Shown piece after piece: positions 36,895 to 46,957 of a stretch of 64,000 nt of DNA. The position numbers were made by a program, and so were the translations under genes. Origin of the DNA: Heterobasidion occidentale (lineage: Eukaryota; Basidiomycota; Agaricomycetes; Russulales; Bondarzewiaceae); assembly GCA_039111635.1 (NCBI GenBank), contig JBCAQO010000010.1:1178001-1242000 (forward strand), in the 5' to 3' direction. The notes beneath the pieces were generated by a model that worked only from the letters and a program-made list of their open reading frames with translations, searched no databases and was not told the DNA's origin. Position 1 is the stretch's first letter. Every line of letters begins with the position of its first letter.

Positions 36895-39800
36895 ATGCTA
36901 TCCACGGAAGAGGATCTCAAAGCGTTCATTTCCCGTCATCGCTCACTCCTGCTCAAAGAGCGAGATGCAGAAGTGGAAAGAAGCTCGCTGCTCTTGTCCA
37001 ACTGCGGCCCCAGGCTGCTCGAGCAGAAAGGACTGGCTCTGATCGGGCTCGGCGTGTCCAACATAAACATAGGTCTCGGAGGAAAAACGTGCGTTCAATC
37101 ATCTTATAATTTCGCCGATATTTTCGATGTCTGATTCATCTCGATCAGTGCAGTCTAGTCGAGCTGGAGCGCCCTGCGTTGTATCACACCAGCCAGCTGT
37201 TTCCGCCCCATACCATACGGTAGGCCCTCCTCCGTGCACAGGCGCGCGTCACATCATCACCTCCTTCGCAGACCCGGGGATCTTGCTCGGATAGAGGAAA
37301 ACGTGTCTGCTTCTGGCTCATCGAAGAAGCCGTCCAAGACGAAGAAGGCTGCTACGGAGAGCAAGGCTAGCAATCAGACTGCGGAGGGTGTGGTGTACAA
37401 GGTGTGAACTCTATCATCTCGGTTTCGGGAAATATCTGATGAAATTGGCTGTGCAGGTCTCAGATACCCGTATCGTCGTTGCCGTCGATTCTTCCGATTC
37501 TGGTTCAGATGACCTGGATCTCCCCGAACGATGCAGAGTGGTCAAGCTAGCGAACAGCGTTACATATGATAGGTGTGCCTGGTCGAATGTTAACCACCTA
37601 TATGCCGTCTCTGATTGTCGAAATCGCAGAATGGACAAGGCTCTGGACCAGCTCGAGAGGACCGTGATACCATCTAGCACCACGGGCGCTCCTGTGAGTG
37701 ACGCTCCTGATATGAACGCATTCTATTGAAGAATATGAAAAGGGCGCGGAAAAGGCGCAGCCGGATCTGACCCGACTGACCCAAGTCCTGCTCGGCATGG
37801 CTGAGCCCTCCGAGAAGTCTCCGGTCGGGGAGCTAACGTTCTTCGACCCTTCGCTGAACCCCAGCCAGAAGGAGGCCGTCGGGTTCGCACTCGAGTCGCC
37901 GGAGCTCGCGTGCATCCACGGACCGCCCGGTGAGCGCCCGAGCCTCGACCCATCCCGGCGCTCGAAACCTCGCTCACCGTGGGCGGCTGGACAGGGACTG
38001 GGAAGACGCACACGCTCATAGAAATCATCCGGCAACTCACATCTGGCACGCCGTCGAATCCCAAGCCCCAACGTGTCTTGGTGTGCGGAGCGTCGAACCT
38101 GTCCGTCGACAATATATTAGAGAGGCTTCTAGCGCTCCCGACTGCAGAGAAGGGCGACCGGCTGAAGGTCACGCGAGTGGGTCATCCGGCGCGTGTGATG
38201 GCGAACGAAGGCGTTCTGGACGCAACTCTCGAGGTCAAGTCCAAGAGGACTGATCAGGCAGGTCATATATCAGACTACGCTCGGTCCTTTGCGACATCTA
38301 TTGATAGTCGGCACCTGTAGGCCGCATTGGCGAAGGACGTTATGAATGAGCTCGAGGCAGCTCTCAATACGCTGTCCGGAAAAGGAAAGGGAGCGAAGGG
38401 GAAGGGGCCGAGAGGAATTGAGAGGAAGAAGATGTGGGAAGAGGTTCGCGCTCTGCGCAAAGAGTGAGGCTGTTTCGCACAGCCTTTGAAGAAAATAAAA
38501 AGTTCACAGACTTTGTCCGTCTTGCAGGTATCGTCGGCGAGAAGGCGGAGTCGTCGAAGCGGTTCTCGGAGAATCGCAGGTCCGCCGGAACTCGTTCATG
38601 TTTTCACGCGAATTTAATTAATATAATTTCTTGTAGGTGGTTCTCGCAACTTGCCATTCATCAGGCGGCAGACAGCTGAGGAACCATAAATTTGACGTCG
38701 TGATCATAGATGAAGCCACGCAGGCTATGGAAGCAGTGCGTAGAGCCCCTTGGTTGGGTGTCACTGCTGACGATCTGACGCTTTAGGTTTGCTGGATTCC
38801 GATCTTCAAAGCGAAGAAACTCATTCTCGCAGGAGATCCAAAGCAACTGCCTCCGACCGTTCTATCTCTAAACGAATCGCGCAAGAAGACGAAAGATGGT
38901 AAACAAGGCGCGAGCGAGAAGCCAAAGGTCAAGGGTACCGCGTCTGGAGCTTCTACAAAGACAGCCAAAGCGAAGCAAGGAGTCGCAAAGGAATTGCCGG
39001 CATCTCAAGAATCGCATCCACCGCCACCCGACATCAGCAACGATACAGGGGACTTGGAATCTGATTCATCTGACGAGGCGGAGGTGGAGCTAGACAAGGC
39101 AGTCAGTGGAGAGATCTCAGCACCCGCGCCTACAAAATCCACCATTGGAAAGGCGAAGAACAAAGCGCAAAGAGTGCAAGGACTTCGGCCTCCTAAAACA
39201 CTAGAGACGACGATGTTTGAACGGTTGGAGAAGATGTACGGCCCTGGCATCAAGCGAATGCTGACCGTTCAATATCGGTGCATATTCTCTATTCTCTCCG
39301 CTATCGATCTAATATGTTGTAATGCACAGGATGCACGACCTCATCGCCCAATTTCCGTCGAAAGTCCTCTACGGGTCGAAACTGACCGCAGACGAATCGG
39401 TAGCGGCGCATATCCTGCGCGACCTTCCGAACACGAAGGCCAACTCGGAAGAGGACGAGAAGGAGGTCCTGGGGACCCCCGTCGTATTCTTCGACACCGC
39501 TGGGTGCGAGTATTTTGAGAGGCTCGAGGGAGACGGCGAGGAGGGAAGCCGATGCAACGAGAACGAAGTGACTGTGGTGAAGAACTGGGTGGAGACGCTG
39601 GTGAGTGCCTCCCACGATCGCGGACCTTCTCCGTAATATGCTGATGGACGTTCGTTTTCGAAAGGTTGGATGCGGAGTAACGCCTTCACAGATCGCGGTC
39701 ATCACTCCGTACGCTCGCCGCACCCGTCTTCCGCATCATCCACTCTAAAACCCAACACCCCGTTTCTTCTTATTCTCGCAGGTACCAAGCGCAGGTGACC

Positions 39801-40284
39801 CTCATGACGTCGCTCTTGCGCCCCTTGTACGGCCCAGAAATAGAGATTGGAACCGTCGACGGGATGCAGGGCCGAGAAAAAGAAGCCATCGTGATCAGCC
39901 TGGTGCGCAGCAACGAAACGGTGAGCACGGCCTCTTCGATGCTGTCGACTCGGGCCTGTCGCCGATGACGAGTTTTGCGGATCGCAGCGCGAAGTCGGTT
40001 TCTTGAAGGAAAAGCGCCGGCTGAACGGTCAGTGCCTCGTCCCTCTCTCTTCTACTACCTATCTTTATCTGACTTGTGACGGCGTGCGTTCTAAAGTGGC
40101 CATGACGCGCGCGAGGCGTCATCTGGTAAGTTTCTTTCCCCCCTAGTATGACTTGGTCTGAACGACAAATTCACAGTGCGTAGTTGGCGACTCGTCGACC
40201 ATCCAGCACGGAGGCTCGTATCTGAAGAAATGGCTTGCGTGGCTAGAGGCGAACGCCGACGTTCGATATGCTGGGCTAGATTGA
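36895..40284 (+). CDS. HCS1: UPF1-like DNA/RNA helicase, IGHMBP2 / Hcs1 type
   Basis: This is a superfamily 1B helicase; yeast Hcs1 is DNA polymerase alpha-associated helicase A, and the human relative is IGHMBP2. The start [20 protein letters not shown] leads to an N-terminal beta-barrel ([35 protein letters not shown]). Motif [16 protein letters not shown], is split by an intron after GPPG. Motif Ia is [18 protein letters not shown], motif II is [13 protein letters not shown], and motif III is [16 protein letters not shown]. Motifs V and VI are [20 protein letters not shown] and [20 protein letters not shown] Lys/Ser-rich low-complexity insert (about 100 residues, near 38890-39190) follows motif III. 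One intron (from about 38256 to 38321) appears to use a GC donor. There is no R3H or AN1 domain, which fits the fungal form. Confidence 0.92.
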
Positions 40285-40519
40285 ACGCAAATATAGACGG
40301 CCGAGGCAGGCACGTCCCGCCAGGCAAGAGTTTTTGTAATGTAAGATATCGTACACGTAAAACAACAGCGACCAGTCGACGAGCTATAATTACGAAAAGT
40401 ACACCGCGAATCGTGTGTGATCAACGAGACCAACAATCCAGCACAAGAAAAGCGACACAAGCGGGCAACCCCATCCTATCGTACACACACGCTCATAAAG
40501 CCTCAAGGCCTCAATATCC

Positions 40520-43500
40520 TCAATACTCGTCCATATCCGCCAAAGACGCGTACTCCGACACGGACCCCGTATCCTGATACTCCGCCACGACCTCGCGCAT
40601 CGCGAACCGCATGATCGGCGTCGCGGGCACCACCTTGGGGCCAAAGATCTCGTCCACGCCGTCGTCGAACAGCTCCCCGCGCAGCGCCGCCTCCCGCTCC
40701 GATATCGCGACCATGTCCCCCTCGATCGACTCCGCCACGATCGCCGTCCCGCTGCTCGACGCGCCCATGTGCACCCCGAGGCTCCGCGGCCGCTCCCGCG
40801 CCCCCGGCGGCGCCGGGCTGTGCGCGCGCGGTGGCATCCCGCCACCGCCACCGCCCCCACCGGCACCGCCGACACCGCCGCCGACAAACGCGCCGCCCAT
40901 CGCGCCCGGGCGATAATCGCGCGCGGACTCCCCGCCCTCCCTCGTCACGGGGTCCATCCACCGCAAATCCAAGATACGGCCCTTGACCATGCCGTCCACC
41001 GCGCGCACCCCGAACTCGCGGCACAGCATGAAGTACGACAGCGCGCGCACGCCGGGCTGCGTGAGCCGGCTCATCACGCGCAGCAGCTGCAGCGCGGTGA
41101 AGTCCGACGCGTAGCCCGGCTCCGCGGGCGCCGCCGACGCGTGCGCGTGCGGGTTGCGCGGCGGGCCCGTGAGCGGGGAGTAGATCGAAAGCCCCGCGCG
41201 CCGCCGCCGCCTGGGGCGGGATTCGCGGTCCCGTTCGGCGCGACGGGCTCGGGGGGCGCGGTCGGGGGCTTGTTCGGGTCTGGGTGCTCGGGCGCCTGCG
41301 CGGAGTGGATGATGTGCAGGTTCAGGAGCGCGTGTGCCTGGATGAAGTGCGAGCTGTCGTGCACTGCGGGCAAGGTCAGGTCGGCGCTCGAACGCTCGAG
41401 GCTCTGCGGCTCTGCGAGATGACAAGATGGGAGGAGGAGATGGGCTGACTGACCTTCGAGCTGCCCATTGGAGTTGACTGCGAGAACGGGATCGCGGTTG
41501 GGTTAGTGGGCCGATGGAGCGACCTGGGGAGCGTACGCACCGAAGTCCGTGATGTAATCCTGCCAGTGGACCAGCCGCCCCCCAAACACCTCATACAGCC
41601 GCTCGAAATCGACCAGTGGCCGATACTCGGGCGGGATCCGAGGCACCAGCCGCTCCCTGAAGAAGCTCTGCGTCTCCACCTTCGAGCAGTCGCCTATGGT
41701 GATGATCTGCGCGCTCGTCGTCAGTCGCGCACGCGGGATAGAGATGCGACAAACGGGAGGACAGTGGGTCACTTACTTTGCAGTGCTGCATTACGTTGAG
41801 CTGCCGCAGCCACGTCTGGTAGAAGGGGTCACTCGTGGAATGAATAACGTGACACAGGCGATCCTGCTTCGTGAGTACCAGCATCGAGTCGAGTAGAGAC
41901 TTCATGGCGTCGATAGACTGGATCAGCCCCGGCCTACATAATCCACAAAATAAGGTAAAACAACGATCCGCCATCAACAATTCATATATCAGCTCAGACG
42001 AAAGAGACGTACAGCTTATGCGCCTCGTCCAGAAAAAACACCGGCATCTTCTTCGCCGGTCGCTCCTCCGCCGCATTCCCGCCCTCGCGCCTGGGCTTCT
42101 GCTCGGCGGCGGAGGCGCTGGCGGCGCCCCGGCGGAACCACTTGAACCTGCTCGCCTTGCCTTGCTGCTGGGAGATGGGGCGCGGGGCGGGCTCCCCGCC
42201 GGGTGCGGCGCTGTTGCGGTTGCTCGACGCTGCGGACTTGGCGTCGTCCGAGGGCGCGCCGGCTCGAATTCGCGGTATTTCAGGAGGGAGCTCTGGCGGC
42301 GAACAGTGTGAGGTGGGCGTCGATGATGTGCGAGGGACGGTGGGGGTAGGGCGGGCGGGTCGTACCTGGAAGAGCTCCATGAGCCGGGCGATGTCGCTCG
42401 TCCGGATCTGTCCCGCGCCGGTGGACGACTCTGCGATCCGCCGCTCGACGTGGAGTCGATCGTGCTGCGTGGCCAAAAAAAAAGAAAAAGAAACGTCGGC
42501 ACGGAAGTTGCACGCAGGACAGAACGTCGAGCGCCGATGAACGCCCGCAACGCACCTTAAAGCCCCACGCCTCCCTCTCAAAGTCCTCGAAGCAGCGCGC
42601 GCGCGCGATGGTCGCGAAGAACTGCTCCATCTGCTGGCTGAGGCTCATGTAGAGGCTGTCGAGGTCCGCGAAGCCCGCGATGCGCAGGTCGAAGTGCAGC
42701 ACGTGGTACTTGTCCGCGCTGAGCAGCTGGCGCAGGAGCGCCGTCTGGCGCGCATCGCAAGCGCAACAGACCAGAAAAGTGAAAGTCGCGGATGAGTGTG
42801 GGAATGTAGGCGGTGGGGTGGGTGTGGGTGTCGCGCACCTTCCCGACGGAGCTCGCGCCGAAGAGCACGGTGAAGCACGGCTCCTCCTCGAGCGTGCGGC
42901 CGACGGCCTGCAGCTCGGCGGGGCGCGGGAAGAAGCCGGGGAGGCACGAGAAGGTGTGCGACGGGCGGAGCTGCGCGCGCTCCCTGTTTTCCTCGATCTC
43001 GCGCCGCGCGTCCTCGAGCATGCGGCGGGACTCGGTGAGCGAGCGCAGCGTCTCTGCGGGCTGGAAGTAGAACGACGAGCGGGACATGGCGCGGGCGGAC
43101 GCGCGAGCGAGCGAGACCAGAGTCGGCGAGAGGGAGTGAGGGAGCGAGAGGGAGCGTGTGTTGCGTGTTGCGTGTGTGCATGTGCGCGTGGGAGGGACGA
43201 CAGAGCGTGATGTGGGTGGTGGTGTTATCGACAGGGGGAGCGGCGAGCGTGCGTGCGAGCGTGCGAGCGTGCGTGCGTCGTGCTCAGATATGAAACGCAC
43301 ATGGGGCGCGAAGCGGGACGGACGTACGTTGGTGACGACGCGGACGATCTCGCCCACGCCGAAGAAGGTGCGCTTGTGCATGTCGCGCGACAGGCGGTGG
43401 CCGCGCTTTCGCGCGCCGCCCGGGCGCGCGAGCGGGGGCCAGCGCGGGGCCGCGTGCTCCGCGCTCGAGTGCGCGGCGCGGCGCGGGCCTGCGGACGTGC

Positions 43501-43552
43501 CCGCGGGCATGCCCACGGCGGAGAGCCGCCTGGGGTCGGGGTGCGGGGGCAT
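40520..43552 (-). CDS. P-loop ATPase of unknown function
   Basis: This is a predicted AAA/STAND-like ATPase. Motifs: a Walker A split by an intron, VLFGASSVGK then TALLRQLLS; a Walker B-like MPVFFLDEAHKL; then DSMLVLTKQDRLCHVIHSTS and HWQDYITDF. The C-terminal part contains SRLTQPGVRALSYFMLCREF, RILDLRWMDPVTREG, a Gly-rich run, and ends DMDEY. The start at 43552 (MPPHPDPRRLSAVGM) has a basic N-terminus; the internal ATG at 43088 (MSRSSFYFQPAETLR) is an alternative if the first exon belongs elsewhere. In the (GCC)n tract at 41191-41215 the frame changes from the PNKPPTAPPEPV side to the GLSIYSPLTGPP side, equal to one missing base. I know of no functional assignment for this fungal family. Confidence 0.68.
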
Positions 43553-44392
43553 GGGCAGCTGGGTGTCGCAGCAGCGATGACGGGGGCGGGTGGGGTGTGA
43601 AAGAGGGCGATAGCGCGAGCGGTGGATAACAAAGAAGGAAAACAGAAAGGGTCAATCGAAGGGCGCTGTGAGCGTGCGGGAGGAGAGCACGATACGGACG
43701 GGTGTGGCCTTGTTTATGATGGCTGCGGTGCGATGGGGGTGAGGGCTCCTCCTGAGGGCGGCTCGCGCGAGGCAGGCGGAGTGCATGGCTGGGGAACGCG
43801 TGTACGGCGGCCGTGTGCGTGCGGTGAAGGGCGGCGCGAGGCTCCGCAGGAGCAGAGAGGTCGCGCGGCGGACGTTCAGCGACGGGGTCCACGTTGCGAA
43901 CACGCGCGTGCAGGACGCTCGCCGGGTCTCTTTTTTGTTTCGCCGAAACGAGGTGAGCGACGCGTTTGCGAGGGCCGCTTGACAGTCGGAGCGACGCTTA
44001 GCCTAGAGCATCGAGGACATGTAAGTAGATGTCGGGCTCAGAAATCCAAGAATTAACTGTGAGTCCAGGATGCGGTGTCCGTACATGCGTTGTAGAACAG
44101 GCGAGCGCACGCGTCAGCAGCGGTGCATGGCGAGTGCATGGTCGACACGCCCAGCGGACGATTAGGGGCGTATAATAGCTGCGTCACCGTTTGGGGAACA
44201 ACCTTACCGGCAACTTCCGAACGCTTCCGCTTGGGCACAGCATTTTGCTCCCGTGTGCCCGAGTTGTGTCCGTCGTTCTGGGGCGATGGTAAATGAATCA
44301 CGTTGTTGAAAACACCGTCTATGATACGTACAACAACAAAGAAGAACGTCAGAGCAATTGAACATGTACACAATCTCCCCATGATAGAGCGC
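43553..44392. other. intergenic with GTGC-type repeats nearby
   Basis: These 840 bases lie between the reductase stop and the ATPase start, both on minus. Open frames are short and of biased composition. A simple repeat of gtgcgtgcgagc type lies inside the neighbouring gene's first intron (about 43245-43275). Nothing else is supported. Confidence 0.4.
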
Positions 44393-45921
44393 TCAATTGC
44401 CGCTGCTCTGAAGGAGCTGATTCTGCACCACCAGCAACATCGCATACAGCATCTCGACCCGCTATTCAACACACACGAAAGCTCGTCAGCCATCCCCCGC
44501 CACCTGCGCGCGCACACAAACGACGCAACGACTCACCGGAACGTCGACCCTGCGCCCGCGCGCCATCCGCACGACCTCGCCCAGGATGACCTCGACCTCG
44601 ATCGGGCGCCCGTGGTCGAGATCGACGAGCATGCTCGGGCGGTGCGTCGCGCCGGGCGCGAGGTGCAGCTCGCGCGTCGAGCGGATGAGCGCGTCCGCGA
44701 AGCTCTCGGGGAGCCCGCCGTCCGCGGCGTCGGGGAACCCGAGCGCGCGCCCGAGGGCGAGGAGCTCCTGCATGAGCGCGCGGATCGCGGGGATTGTGTG
44801 CTGTGCGATCAGCGGGGCTTGGGAGACGGACGGCGAGACGGGCGCGGGAGCGGGTGCGCCGGAGGAAGGGGAGGCGGAGGTGGGGGCCGCGGTTGGGAGG
44901 CTGAAGATCGCGGCGGGGGAGTGGCGCGTGAGCGCGCCGATGGAGGAGAAGGCGACGTTCCAGAAGTTCTTGGCGTATTTGACGCGCTGGATCTCGGGCA
45001 CGACGGTCACGGTCGACCCGCCGTCCTCGAGCATGCCCGCGAAGCCGTCCAGCAGCGCCTGCTCGCTCTCGCTGTTCGTCGTCGTCGTATAGTCGTCCGG
45101 CCTGTACATGCCCAGCGACACGCGGTCCTAGCCCCATCGTCAGTCCAGGTATATGCAAGGGGGCTGACGCACGAACAAACGTCTCGTGCCGCACGACGTT
45201 CGCGCCGAGCATCGCCGTGCTGATGTACACCGCCGTGCTGATGATCGCGGCGCGCGCCCGAGCGCAGGCGACGGCCTCGTGCAGGTCGCGCTCGACGTTG
45301 AGCCCGTTCTGGAAGAGGACGTAGGTCGGCTGCGCGTGCGCCGCGGCGTACGCGGGCGCGAGCAGCGGCGCGAGGAGCGCGGGCGTGCGCACGAGCTCGG
45401 GGATCGCCTTGGTGGTCACGACGACGTAGTCGTACGCGCGGTCGCACGCGTCGGCGACGGAGGCGCACACTGCGGTGCGCGCGCGCGAGTGAGTGAGTGC
45501 CGCGCTTGCGTGCTATCGCGCGCGAGATTCAACAGGGCGTGGGCGTGGGCGCGCTGCGCACCTCTGTCGGGCCTCCACCCTACGATGTCGCCGTATTTCT
45601 TGCTGCGAAACTCCATCCCGTGGGCTGAGCGGCGGGCGCACACGTCAGCGGCGCGCCCGAGGATCGAGACGGGGCTGCTCACCGGAAACGGCCGCGTAGT
45701 TGCTTCGCGCGACCGCCGTGACGCGCGCCTTGCCGCTGTTCTTCAGGATGAGCGAGTCTTTTGCGCCGGGTCGCGAGTCGGGAGACAAGGGCAGCGCAAA
45801 GGCGCGTTCAGCGAAACGGCGGCGGTTTCGGCGGCGCGATAAGCCGGGGACGGGGACACGTACAGATGGCGCCGACGGCTCCGTAGCCGACGAGCAGGAC
45901 GTCTTTCAGCGGGGGGGACAT
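44393..45921 (-). CDS. 2-dehydropantoate 2-reductase (ketopantoate reductase)
   Basis: This NADPH-dependent enzyme reduces ketopantoate to pantoate in pantothenate/CoA synthesis; family members also act on other 2-keto acids. The start MSPPLKDVLLVGYGAVGAI carries the GxGxxG dinucleotide motif. Next come NSGKARVTAVARSNYAAVS, GMEFRSKKYGDIVGWRP, DYVVVTTKAIPEL and VLFQNGLNVERDL. The ApbA C-terminal domain has IQRVKYAKNFWNVAFSSIGA (catalytic Lys and Asn), a Ser/Pro/Ala-rich insert, and SMLVDLDHGRPIEVEVILGE. The end is VEMLYAMLLVVQNQLLQSSG. Five or six exons join in frame. Fungi carry several such paralogues, so the exact substrate is not certain. Confidence 0.9.
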
Positions 45922-46957
45922 GGCGGGGGGTCGTCTGGGATCCCTGGGGGAGCCTCGCGGGTGAGCGCAGCGATGAGAACAAAGAGACGAGCACGACTCC
46001 GTCCGCCGCCGGCGCGATAGTGCTCGCGGATGTCTGCGAGGCACGAATTTCACCTCGTCAGCATCTTACCATCCGGCGTCGAGGCTGCGTCAGGCTGCGT
46101 CGTGCTGCGTCGTGCTGTCGAGTTCTCAGGACTGCGACTGCGCTGCAACGAGGACTGCGACAACGTTCACAACATTCCCCTTTGATCACAATGGGGACGG
46201 CGACGTTGTTCGTGATTGCAAATGGGGCGTTATGTTTCGCCTCGCGGTGCCGGGCCTTGGCTTGCAACGGCGACTTAGAGTGCTGCGACAATGGGGTGTT
46301 TTTTACATTCTCCTTTGGATATAAAATTAGGACGAGCATGTTGGTTGTAGTAGTGTTCTGTTGTGCGCGGCTGTGGACGACGCAGGGCGATCGGACGCGA
46401 TCGGCTGGTTCGGGAAGCAAGCATCGATTGTGCAGTGGCAGGCCCAATCGGGCAATTTGCAATCCACCCTCTTTTGCCACCGGGCTGTCTCCGCCAGTGC
46501 TCTGCGGCCAGCCTGCAGGCAACGTAACCTTACCGCAGAACACAATACCGCAACATAACATAGTACCCCAACGGTGCGATACACGCCCAATCTCGCTCGT
46601 TTTGTGCACGCTTTCTGACGCGATTCCCCGATGCAGCACAGATCGCGCAGCGATAAGGACCATTGTGCACGGATCGACGCGCTTTCCACGGTCGAGAACG
46701 GAAGCTAATCCACGAGTTTTGTTCCTTTTCCAGCGCCCGTTTGTATTCTCCTCGCTCGCATCTGTCCGGGCGGAGATCCGTGCCTTATAACCTTCACCGG
46801 TCAGTCACTGCTCGCTCGCTCTCTCCCCCACACCCACCCTCTTCCCCCATCTCTCCAGCCTTCCCAGACGTTCATCAGCAGACGCGCAAGGAAGGTTTCT
46901 CAAGCTTGGTTGAACGCGACAAACCGAGTGAGTTTCGAAAAGAGGTACATACGTACG
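45922..46957. promoter_or_regulatory. divergent promoter region, reductase / Argonaute
   Basis: These 1.0 kb lie between two divergent starts. An imperfect tandem motif around ggctgcgtc (46082-46120) and a pyrimidine-rich tract with many ccc/ctct (46810-46870) precede the Argonaute start. The open frames here do not resemble proteins. Confidence 0.4.
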
